Source of the DNA: Thermotogaceae bacterium
GTDB taxonomy: Bacteria; Thermotogota; Thermotogae; Thermotogales; Thermotogaceae
Direction: 5' to 3'
Assembly: GCA_021161105.1 (NCBI GenBank)
Contig: JAGHBG010000254.1
Location: 1-25,857, forward strand
DNA: 25,857 bases
Positions 15,734-22,398 of this stretch are shown piece by piece. The notes beneath the pieces were generated by a model. It saw only the letters and a list, made by a program, of their open reading frames with translations, made no database searches and was not told the origin of the DNA. The position numbers were made by a program, and so were the translations under genes. Every line of letters starts with the position of its first letter. Positions within the stretch are counted from its first letter, which is position 1.

Positions 15734-15757
15734 AGAAAGGGGGATATCCCCCTTTCT
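15734..15757. promoter_or_regulatory. Perfect hairpin between acpP and the Ig/propeller gene
   Basis: The arms AGAAAGGGGG (15734-15743) and CCCCCTTTCT (15748-15757) are perfect inverted repeats around ATAT; the outer base falls on the last base of the acpP stop codon. In the minus-strand transcript the stem is followed by GUUUC, not a clean U-run, then by the GGGGGUG ribosome site of the next gene. It may be a partial terminator, a 3' stabiliser for acpP mRNA, or a translation switch, since the C-arm could also pair with that ribosome site. Confidence 0.75.
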
Positions 15758-15999
15758 CACGAAATCTTTTTCATTATGCCTTCAACTATATCTCCAATTG
15801 TTTTAATATTTTCAAGTTCTTCATCTTCAATTTTAACATCAAAAGCTTCTTCAAACTCCATGACAAGATCAACTAAATCAAGGGAATCTGCTCCAAGATC
15901 ATCTATAAGTGCTGCATCTTCCACAACCTCATCAAGATCAACTCCAAGCTTTTCTGCAACTATTTCCTGAACCTTCTTAAGAACTTCTTCTCTGCTCAT
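15757..15999 (-). CDS. acpP: Acyl carrier protein
   Basis: An 80-residue acidic protein with the classic carrier-protein fold signature: LGADSLDLVDLVMEFEEAF, in which S39 receives the 4'-phosphopantetheine arm that carries growing fatty acyl chains in the cytoplasm. The length and charge fit fatty-acid-synthesis AcpP rather than a carrier domain of a larger synthase. Its AAGGAGGTG ribosome site is made from the last codons of the maltosyltransferase gene (gap 3 bases), so the two are co-transcribed. No fatty acid synthesis genes are adjacent, which is unusual compared with the fab clusters of many bacteria. A strong hairpin follows the stop codon and may protect or end an abundant short transcript. 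Confidence 0.96.
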   Translation of the reverse strand: MSREEVLKKVQEIVAEKLGVDLDEVVEDAALIDDLGADSLDLVDLVMEFEEAFDVKIEDEELENIKTIGDIVEGIMKKIS

Positions 16000-16002
16000 A
16001 AC

Positions 16003-18018
16003 TCACACCTCCTTAAAAAGTATTTCAACTAAGGCAAAACCAAAATCTTCCATAAAAATTTTTACCCATTCATTGCTATTTTCCATCTTTTCCCATCCTT
16101 TTTCTCTCCAAACTCTCATCCTTTCTATTTTAATTTCACCCCCTTTTGTATTCTGAAGATGTATCTTTACACTCCTTGGATGCGTATCAAGATTTGCTAC
16201 TATTATAACAGCTCTTCCATTCCCCCAATAGGAGGCATTTGCTGTCTTTCCATCCTGCCAGTCCAGCCACACAGGTCTGTACTCACCTTCAGTAATCAGA
16301 TCTATATACATTCCTCTTACCATCGACAGAGTTCTGAGAAAAGAGAATACCTCTTCATCAATCTCATTCCAATGAAAAGCATAGTGATCAAAAAATCCCA
16401 GCTTGGCATAAAATTCATCAGATGGAGGCAAAACAGTCTTTCCTTCATCTGTATTATCGAGTCCAAGGTTCAGGGGCTGAACCTCTCCTATTTCTTGCCC
16501 TGAGTTTGTAAATAAAACTCCATTCGGCGCGAAAGCCATAAGAAATGGTATTAGCTTTTTAAGCTTGTCTCCGTATTCCCTTGCCTTAATCCTCGGGGTA
16601 TCTGGTGTTTCTGAAGAAGCAAGATAAGGCAGTTCCATCTCAGGAGCTATAACTTGATAAAATTCATAGGCCTTACCAGGAATCCTTGGCATCATCCACC
16701 AGCTATTACCAATAATCGTATCGTATCCAGCTTCCTTAGAATGCTTTGCTCTTGAAATATCCAGTTCCTCAGCTATAAATACGAATGCTGGATCTATTTC
16801 TCTTGCCTTGTTCATTATCATCTTTTCTAGTTTTCCTGGAAGAGCGTGCCCCATATCAAGTCTTACTCCATCTATTCCAAATTCTTTTTGATAATATGGA
16901 ATAATAGAAGAAATATATCGCCATAGACTTTCATTTTCTCTTTCACCTGGAAACAGAGAAGCTTTTATGACATCAAAGAGAACATAAGGAGGTAGATCCT
17001 CGTCAACAAATTTCTTTGAAGCTTTTGGATGATCCAGGAAGAGTCTCAAAAATGTAACATCGTCCCATGTTGGTTGAGGATCGTTTATCCAATCAGAAAA
17101 ACCAGGAGCCGTTATTACACCAAATTCTTTTACCAGTTCCGACAAGAAATTACTCTTATTAACATTTTTAACAAAGTTCTCCCATTTCTGTGGGTTCATC
17201 TCTTTTGGATTCTTTCTGAATTTCTTCAAATGTTTTCTAACATCCTCAAGAGAGTATATGTATTCAAGATCTTCCTCAGATGGCACCTTAAATCCCAAAC
17301 CAGGAACTCTGGGGGGAGTAAAGTCACTTAACTCTTCGATATCTATCCAATAAAACCAATCAGGATGTTCTAATATTAAATCACTATCCCTTGCTGTTGT
17401 TCTTGGAATAAAATCCAAAAGAACTCTAAATCCCATGATGTGCGCAGCTTCAACAAAAGCTTTAAACTCCTCCTCTACCGAAAAATCTTCCAAAATCGGA
17501 TCATGATATCTGTCATCAATCTTTAGTGGATCTTTGACCGCATAAGGGGAACCTATTTCGCCTTTTTTAAATAGATCACTGTATTTGCTAACAGGAAGCA
17601 AGTATATTGCATCAACCCCCAGCATTTTCAAATATGGAAGAAACCCTATGGCCTTCAAAAATGTGCCGCTTTCCCTGTAACCAAATATATCAACCTCCTC
17701 GAATCTCCCAAAACCTTTATGGTTGTAACTCAATGTAGTTCTTATAAACATAGCATATACATGTGCAGTTCTAATCCAATTCGGATTCTCTATACCATGA
17801 ATTTTTGCGTAAGACTCGGAATAATCCACATATTCCCTGGCACCTTTTAAAATTTTTTCAAGGATAGTGGAATAATACTCATAGGGATCCACTATAATCA
17901 TATTCTCATACTCTTTTTTCCTCCCGGAAAACCAGGGAGCAACCCACTTTTTTGGTATAGCATAAGAAAGCCGATTTTTTTTCCCAGACAGGTATTTATA
18001 GACTTCTTCTATTACCAT
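16003..18018 (-). CDS. mmtA: GH13 maltosyltransferase (maltodextrin glycosyltransferase)
   Basis: 671 residues from ATG 18018. A longer reading from ATG 18033 has no ribosome site, while GGAGG lies eight bases before 18018. The whole sequence recalls Thermotoga maritima maltosyltransferase, which moves maltosyl units between maltodextrins in the cytoplasm: AYxHKG-like SYNHKG, AIYLLPVSKYSDLFKKG, RVLLDFIPRTTARDSD, DPQPTWDDVTFLRL, GIDGVRLDMGHALP, FIAEELD and SSETPDTPR. In the numbering from 18018, the expected nucleophile is D388, the acid/base E417 and the transition-state stabiliser D473. The usual GH13 DxxxNH first motif reads DFIPRT here; as far as I recall the Thermotoga enzyme reads the same, so this is not a defect. 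It follows the sugar kinase by 49 bases and precedes acpP by 3. Confidence 0.92.
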   Translation of the reverse strand: MVIEEVYKYLSGKKNRLSYAIPKKWVAPWFSGRKKEYENMIIVDPYEYYSTILEKILKGAREYVDYSESYAKIHGIENPNWIRTAHVYAMFIRTTLSYNHKGFGRFEEVDIFGYRESGTFLKAIGFLPYLKMLGVDAIYLLPVSKYSDLFKKGEIGSPYAVKDPLKIDDRYHDPILEDFSVEEEFKAFVEAAHIMGFRVLLDFIPRTTARDSDLILEHPDWFYWIDIEELSDFTPPRVPGLGFKVPSEEDLEYIYSLEDVRKHLKKFRKNPKEMNPQKWENFVKNVNKSNFLSELVKEFGVITAPGFSDWINDPQPTWDDVTFLRLFLDHPKASKKFVDEDLPPYVLFDVIKASLFPGERENESLWRYISSIIPYYQKEFGIDGVRLDMGHALPGKLEKMIMNKAREIDPAFVFIAEELDISRAKHSKEAGYDTIIGNSWWMMPRIPGKAYEFYQVIAPEMELPYLASSETPDTPRIKAREYGDKLKKLIPFLMAFAPNGVLFTNSGQEIGEVQPLNLGLDNTDEGKTVLPPSDEFYAKLGFFDHYAFHWNEIDEEVFSFLRTLSMVRGMYIDLITEGEYRPVWLDWQDGKTANASYWGNGRAVIIVANLDTHPRSVKIHLQNTKGGEIKIERMRVWREKGWEKMENSNEWVKIFMEDFGFALVEILFKEV

Positions 18019-18067
18019 TGCCCACGCCTCCATTTGATTTAATTTTAAAACTGCGCTTCAAATTTTT

Positions 18068-19597
18068 TTAATATAAAAGTTCTTTACTTTCGTAAAGCTT
18101 ATCATAAAGTTTTTTCAACCTTTTAAAAAGCTTCTTATACACTTCCTCATAGATAAAATCATATATTTCTCTCTCATTATCATCAGGTTCGAAGGGCCCC
18201 TCAAGATGAACCATTTCTTTTACCCCCTTTTCTACGTCATCAAATGCTTCCATGCCGCAGAAGGAAACAATTGCTGCGCCAAGGGATGCAGATTCTTTCG
18301 TGAGTTCTCTATAGACGGGTAATCCGAGAATTGATGCTGCAATAGAAGCTACCTCATCACTTTTGCTACCACCACCGGCAATTTTTGCTACTTTGAACTT
18401 TAATTTTCCCCTTCTTTCCATCATTTCCTTCCCCTCTCTCAAAGCATAAAAAAGCCCCTCTATAAGTGATTTGTATAAATGCTCTCTTTTGTGAAAACTC
18501 TGAAAACCAATAATAGAACCTCGAGCTTCCGGTTTATCCAAACTTGGAGTCCAGAAAGGATATGTTATAAGCCCCATCGAACCAGCTGGAACTGATTTCA
18601 ACATTTCGTTTATTATCTCTTCGGGTGGTATACCAATCTTCTGTGCTTTTCTTTTCTCAAGGTGAGCGAACTCATCTCTGAACCATCTAACAAGCCAGAA
18701 TCCGCGAAATATTTCCACCTCAGGATTATAAGTTCCCTCAATTATTCCGGGATATGGAGGAAGGTGCGGAATGGTTTCAAAGTATTTTCTTGTTGTAGTT
18801 TGAACAGTCGAAGTAGTCGAAAGACTTAGAGAAATCTCGTCATCTTTTACAACTCCCACTCCAATGGTTTCGCAACCTTTATCAGAACCAGCCGCAACAA
18901 CATAGGCGTCAATACCCAAGTCTTCTCTAACACTCTTTTTAAGCTTCCCAACAATTGTACAGGGCTTAACGAGATTTACTAACTTTTCCTTTGGTATAGG
19001 AAACAACTTCGCCTTTATATCCGATTTATCACACCACGTTTGTCTCTTGTAATCAAATGGAATGTGCCCTATTTGAGAAGCAACACTATCAACGAATTCT
19101 CCAGTTAGCCTATGCATAAAGAACCCGGAAAGCTGGACAATTTTATATGCTTTTTTCCATATATGAGGTTCATTCTGTCTTATCCAATTAACTACTGCGC
19201 CCTTATATACATTCCTTATAGTTGAAAGCTTGCCAGCTGTCCAGTAAAGAAACTTCTCATAAAATGGAAGTCTCAAATCATATTCAGCTTCTCGGTGATC
19301 AAGCCAAAGTATCATTGGTCTTAAGACCTTACCCTCTTTGTCCATAAATATCAGAGAGTCTCTTTGGGTAGTAACAGCAACGGCTTTAATCCTTTTTTCC
19401 AATCCGTTAACTACTTTTTTTGCAAGTTTTAGGAAAGTTTCCCAATAATCCTCTGGATTGTACTCCGCCCATCCAGGTTTAGGGGAAAAGTAAGGTGGAT
19501 TGTATTCCACGCTCTCCTTTCTTACAATTTCCCCTCTTGTATTAAAAACCGATACCTTCATTCTCTGCGTTCCAACATCTACAATAAGCGATAGCAA
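18068..19597 (-). CDS. FGGY-family carbohydrate kinase
   Basis: A 509-residue sugar kinase of the glycerol kinase/xylulokinase fold that phosphorylates a sugar or polyol with ATP. Motifs include the phosphate-binding IVDVGTQRMKV at the N-terminus, TTQRDSLIFMD and MILWLDHREAEY (~95-106), AAGSDKGCETIGVG with D239 as the likely catalytic base, the FGGY signature region PFWTPSLDKPEARGSIIGF (~346-364) and the C-terminal IAGGGSKSDEVASIAASILGLPV. The residues visible do not settle the substrate (xylulose, glycerol, gluconate or other). The start is TTG 19597, with TGGGGTG about eight bases upstream; there is no better ATG before the DVGT motif. It is the first gene of the long minus-strand array and is divergent from the PadR operon. 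Confidence 0.88.
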   Translation of the reverse strand: MLSLIVDVGTQRMKVSVFNTRGEIVRKESVEYNPPYFSPKPGWAEYNPEDYWETFLKLAKKVVNGLEKRIKAVAVTTQRDSLIFMDKEGKVLRPMILWLDHREAEYDLRLPFYEKFLYWTAGKLSTIRNVYKGAVVNWIRQNEPHIWKKAYKIVQLSGFFMHRLTGEFVDSVASQIGHIPFDYKRQTWCDKSDIKAKLFPIPKEKLVNLVKPCTIVGKLKKSVREDLGIDAYVVAAGSDKGCETIGVGVVKDDEISLSLSTTSTVQTTTRKYFETIPHLPPYPGIIEGTYNPEVEIFRGFWLVRWFRDEFAHLEKRKAQKIGIPPEEIINEMLKSVPAGSMGLITYPFWTPSLDKPEARGSIIGFQSFHKREHLYKSLIEGLFYALREGKEMMERRGKLKFKVAKIAGGGSKSDEVASIAASILGLPVYRELTKESASLGAAIVSFCGMEAFDDVEKGVKEMVHLEGPFEPDDNEREIYDFIYEEVYKKLFKRLKKLYDKLYESKELLY

Positions 19598-19658
19598 GGT
19601 TTTTCACCCCATTTAAAATTATTCCACAATGTTTTCTCTAAAAAGTTATAACATGGAA

Positions 19659-19686
19659 ATTATATCTCATCATATAAAATGATAAA
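19659..19686 (-). promoter_or_regulatory. Weak candidate promoter for sugar kinase array
   Basis: On the minus strand a perfect -10 TATAAT (19664-19659) has only TTTATC (19686-19681) as -35 at 16 bases. An inverted pair ATCAT/ATGAT (19669-19683) falls in the spacer and could be an operator, which would fit sugar-responsive control. The leader would be about 55 bases. A second -10-like TATAAC lies at 19650-19645. The assignment is tentative. Confidence 0.35.
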
Positions 19687-19785
19687 GTGGTATTACTTTT
19701 GCATCATATCCATCCACAACGCACACATCTGTGTATTTATGCTACGCACATTCCTTATATCAACCAACTACACATGGATTATTTA

Positions 19786-19814
19786 TTGACAGGATATCAA
19801 TTCAGTGGTATATA
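19786..19814 (+). promoter_or_regulatory. Sigma70-type promoter of the padR-ABC exporter operon
   Basis: TTGACA (19786-19791) and TATATA (19809-19814) are separated by 17 bases, the optimal spacing. The transcript should start near 19821, giving a leader of about 30 bases to the PadR start. The operator-like inverted repeats overlap the -10 and the start site. Confidence 0.75.
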
Positions 19815-19840
19815 TCTTTTACGATATATCGATTTCGATA
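19810..19840. promoter_or_regulatory. Operator-like inverted repeats at the PadR promoter
   Basis: Two overlapping symmetrical elements are present: ATATAT (19810-19815) with ATATAT (19824-19829) across an 8-base spacer, and TATCGA (19827-19832) with TCGATA (19835-19840) across TT. They span the -10 box and expected start site, where a PadR dimer would block transcription. PadR regulators commonly repress their own operons, so autoregulation is the natural reading; binding is not shown. Confidence 0.5.
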
Positions 19841-19852
19841 CAAGGAGTGGTT

Positions 19853-20308
19853 GTGTTGGGAAAACATAGTTTTTTAAAAGCGATGATATTGGTATATCTT
19901 CACAAATACGGAGAAGGAAGCGGATATGATTTCATGAAATTCTGCAAAGAAAAAGGAATAGCGGTATCGGCAGGTAGCGTGTATCCGCACCTGTCAAAAC
20001 TGTCAGAAAATGGATTTGTTGAATTCAAAACAGAAGGAAAAAGAAAAAAATACTTTCTCACAGAAAAAGGAAAAAACTTAGCTCAAAAAATTGTGGAAAG
20101 TAGAGAAAATCTGAAAGAGGTTTTTAGAAAACTTGGAGTTACCGTTGGGTTTGACGCGCCAGAGTTTGTAGAAAAAAGGATAAATAGCATTTTTACGGCG
20201 CTGAGGAAAGTGAACTGGGAGCAGAAAAGAAATATTGAAAAGCTAATAAAGGAGTTAGAAGAATTCATAGAGGATCTTCGGAGGTGGAATAATGAAGAAA
20301 GCCATTGA
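19853..20308 (+). CDS. PadR family transcriptional regulator
   Basis: About 151 residues. The N-terminal winged helix shows the PadR pattern: LKAMILVYLHKYGEGSGYDFMKF, then VSAGSVYPHLSKLSENGFVEF and a wing KRKKYFLTEKGKNLA. The C-terminal half (~85-150) is a long helical dimerisation region, as in the larger PadR members. AAGGAG at 19842-19847 points to GTG 19853 (or TTG 19856) as start; the frame stays open upstream to 19805, but that lies inside the promoter. It overlaps the following ABC ATPase gene by 17 bases. It probably represses the exporter operon and releases it when a toxic or hydrophobic ligand binds. Confidence 0.88.
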   Translation: MLGKHSFLKAMILVYLHKYGEGSGYDFMKFCKEKGIAVSAGSVYPHLSKLSENGFVEFKTEGKRKKYFLTEKGKNLAQKIVESRENLKEVFRKLGVTVGFDAPEFVEKRINSIFTALRKVNWEQKRNIEKLIKELEEFIEDLRRWNNEESH

Positions 20309-21194
20309 AGTCAGGAAACTCAAAAAATACTTTAAGAATGTAAGAGCGGTCGACGGAATAACCTTCGATGTTGATTGGGGAGAATTCTTTGCACTTTTAG
20401 GCCCAAACGGTGCTGGAAAAAGTACAACAATTAGAATGCTTACCACGCTTGCTGTTCCAACATCGGGTCAAGCTTTTGTAGCAGGATATGACGTGGTAAA
20501 AGAAGAGAAAGAAGTTAGAAAGAGAATAGGACTTGTCTCGGACAGACTTATTTTATATGACAGACTAACGGTCCTTGAGAACATTGTATTTTTCTCATCC
20601 TTTTACAATATAAGCAAAAGCGAAATATACAAAAGAGCGCAGGACCTTTTGGAACTCTTGGACATGTGGGACTGGAGGAACACTCGTGTATCAAAGCTAA
20701 GCACAGGAATGCGCCAAAAAGTCAATATAGCAAGGGCACTTGTTCCACAGCCGGATATTCTTTTTCTGGACGAACCGACTCTTGGCCTTGATCCCCACAC
20801 GACCAAAAAAATTAGGGAATTTATAAAAGACTTAAACAATAAAGGAAAAACCATAATACTTACCACACATATACTTCATGAAGTGGAACTTCTTGCGGAT
20901 AGAGTAGCAATAATGAACAAGGGAAAGATAGTGGCCCTTGATACGACAAGAAATTTGAAAAAGTTTTTCAAAGAAAAAGAAATAGTAGAAGTAGAATACG
21001 AGGGAAACTTAACAGACCTCTGCTGCGTGTCGGTTATAGAAAGCGTTGATGGATACATCAAAGTAGAAGTCCAAAATCTGAACAAATTTTTAAACGATTT
21101 ATCACAAAAAAATGTAAAAATTCTATCTCTAAAGACTTATGAACCATCTCTTGAAGATATATTCGTTTCATTAACCGGGGGTGAAGAAAAGTGA
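20292..21194 (+). CDS. ABC-2 type exporter, ATP-binding protein
   Basis: A 300-residue ATPase. GPNGAGKST (37-45) is Walker A, LSTGMRQKVNIARAL the signature, ILFLDEPTLGLD Walker B and ILTTH the switch histidine. The C-terminal ~80 residues resemble the DUF4162-type extension of drug- and antibiotic-exporter ATPases (DrrA-like). It starts at ATG 20292 with GGAGGTGG 5-12 bases upstream, and the next gene's GTG overlaps its stop by four bases (GTGA). It powers export of an unknown substrate with the following permease, under the PadR regulator. Confidence 0.93.
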   Translation: MKKAIEVRKLKKYFKNVRAVDGITFDVDWGEFFALLGPNGAGKSTTIRMLTTLAVPTSGQAFVAGYDVVKEEKEVRKRIGLVSDRLILYDRLTVLENIVFFSSFYNISKSEIYKRAQDLLELLDMWDWRNTRVSKLSTGMRQKVNIARALVPQPDILFLDEPTLGLDPHTTKKIREFIKDLNNKGKTIILTTHILHEVELLADRVAIMNKGKIVALDTTRNLKKFFKEKEIVEVEYEGNLTDLCCVSVIESVDGYIKVEVQNLNKFLNDLSQKNVKILSLKTYEPSLEDIFVSLTGGEEK

Positions 21195-22270
21195 CAGCAT
21201 TAAGGATAGCATGGAAAGATATTAAATTCTTGTTAAGAAGTAGAACTATGCTCATCTTTTCCATACTTATGCCTATTTTGATGATGATAATGATGGGATA
21301 CATCTTCCCAAAGAATTATGAAGGACAAATAGAAGGAAAGATTGGAATATACTCAAAAGATCCAGCTTTCAATATAATGATTATGGCATCAAAAGGAAAA
21401 GAACATGTGAAGCTCTTTAGAAGCAGAGAAGATCTCATAGATGCCTTAGCAAAAAATGAAATAATTGCAGCAGCTGTAATACCCAAGGGTTACATGGTAT
21501 CTCTTTCTAAAGGTAACGCGGAGATAGAAGTTGTACCAAATCCTTCAAATCCTCAGGCTGGAATAATGATGGCGAATTTAATAACCTCTATGCTAACTGC
21601 TGCAGAAAATGAGGATAACATTAAAAAAATAAAGGCAAATCTTACCGGGGTATATGGCGGAAAATTTAACTACTACGATTTTATGGCACCGGGAATGATG
21701 GCAATGATAGCTATAATGAGTGTGTCAACCGGTTTAGCTGCTTCTATAACAAGGGAAAGGGAACTTGGTACACTGGATGGTATTATGGTTGCACCTATAA
21801 ACAGGTCGAGCATAATTGTTGGAAAAATACTGGCACAAACCGTAAGAGGTATCACACAGGCACTCATTGTCCTCATTGTTGCGGTAGTCTTATTTGGTGT
21901 AAAAATTTACGGAAACATATTCTCAACAATTTTACTGCTGTTTTTAGCAACTTTCAGCTTTATCGGAATCGGAATAATAATAACTGCAGGAATTAAAGAA
22001 CAGGAAACGGCACAAATTGTAATGTCAACCATTACATTTCCTATGATGTTCTTCTCAGGAGTATTCTTTCCTATAGATCAGATGCCAAAATTTGCTCAGT
22101 ATTTATCCTACGTCTTTCCTTTAACTTATGCTGCAGACGCTCTAAGAAAGAACATAACCCTCGGTGTAGGGCTTTCTTACATGAGATTTGACATACTAAT
22201 GCTAATACTTTTCTCGATAATTTCTTCTATTGCTGCAACATTGCTCTTCCCGAAGTTAGTTAAAGATTAA
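21191..22270 (+). CDS. ABC-2 type exporter, permease protein
   Basis: A 359-residue membrane protein of the ABC-2 family: one N-terminal helix (~20-36, LIFSILMPILMMIMMGYIF), a ~130-residue extracytoplasmic domain, then five helices from ~165 to the end, with the characteristic ITRERELGTLDGIMVAPINRSSIIVGKIL loop and FFPIDQMPKFAQYLSYVFPLTYAADALR near the C-terminus. The YhgE/DrrB-like layout indicates export of lipophilic compounds or drugs; the substrate is not predictable. The start is GTG 21191, with GGGGGTG about eight bases upstream, coupled to the ATPase. An intrinsic terminator follows. Confidence 0.92.
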   Translation: MTALRIAWKDIKFLLRSRTMLIFSILMPILMMIMMGYIFPKNYEGQIEGKIGIYSKDPAFNIMIMASKGKEHVKLFRSREDLIDALAKNEIIAAAVIPKGYMVSLSKGNAEIEVVPNPSNPQAGIMMANLITSMLTAAENEDNIKKIKANLTGVYGGKFNYYDFMAPGMMAMIAIMSVSTGLAASITRERELGTLDGIMVAPINRSSIIVGKILAQTVRGITQALIVLIVAVVLFGVKIYGNIFSTILLLFLATFSFIGIGIIITAGIKEQETAQIVMSTITFPMMFFSGVFFPIDQMPKFAQYLSYVFPLTYAADALRKNITLGVGLSYMRFDILMLILFSIISSIAATLLFPKLVKD

Positions 22271-22325
22271 TCCTTGGAGTAAATTCACTCTTAAATAAAA
22301 TCAAAACACCAATAAAAGAATATAT

Positions 22326-22351
22326 GGGCCGTGCGATCGGCCCGCATTTTT
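22326..22351 (+). terminator. Intrinsic terminator of the padR-exporter operon
   Basis: GGGCCG (22326-22331), loop TGCGAT, CGGCCC (22338-22343), then GCA and TTTTT. The perfect six-pair GC stem plus T-run, 55 bases after the permease stop, is a standard Rho-independent terminator. In the minus direction it lacks a good T-run, so it probably serves the plus-strand operon only; I saw no separate hairpin for polC. Confidence 0.8.
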
Positions 22352-22398
22352 ATAATAGTAGAGCACTTTAATCATTCTAATTCCTAACGACCGATCAT

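Larger units (their letters stand above)
19598..19852. other. Divergent intergenic control region between sugar kinase and PadR
   Basis: About 255 bases without a gene. It holds the kinase leader and weak promoter, the PadR promoter and operator-like repeats, and further short repeats. These are ACACA-TC-TGTGT (19723-19734), the direct repeat ACGCACA (19719-19725 and 19744-19750) and the inverted pair ATCAT/ATGAT (19669-19673 and 19679-19683). I see no riboswitch or RNA gene in it. Confidence 0.6.

Noticed and set aside
15734..15757. Long perfect inverted repeat considered as an insertion-sequence end or attachment site
   Set aside because: There is no transposase, no second copy and no target duplication. 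Its position directly after the acpP stop fits an RNA hairpin.
16003..18018. Missing DxxxNH motif taken as a sign of an inactive GH13 enzyme
   Set aside because: The remembered Thermotoga maltosyltransferase has the same DFIPRT variant, and the three catalytic acids are present.
19598..19852. Possible riboswitch or small RNA in the intergenic region
   Set aside because: No extended conserved stem architecture or terminator is visible; the repeats are short and fit protein binding sites.
19687..19869. Small open frame in the kinase-padR intergenic region
   Set aside because: It runs through the padR promoter and ribosome site, has no ribosome site of its own, and its product looks like random AT-rich sequence.
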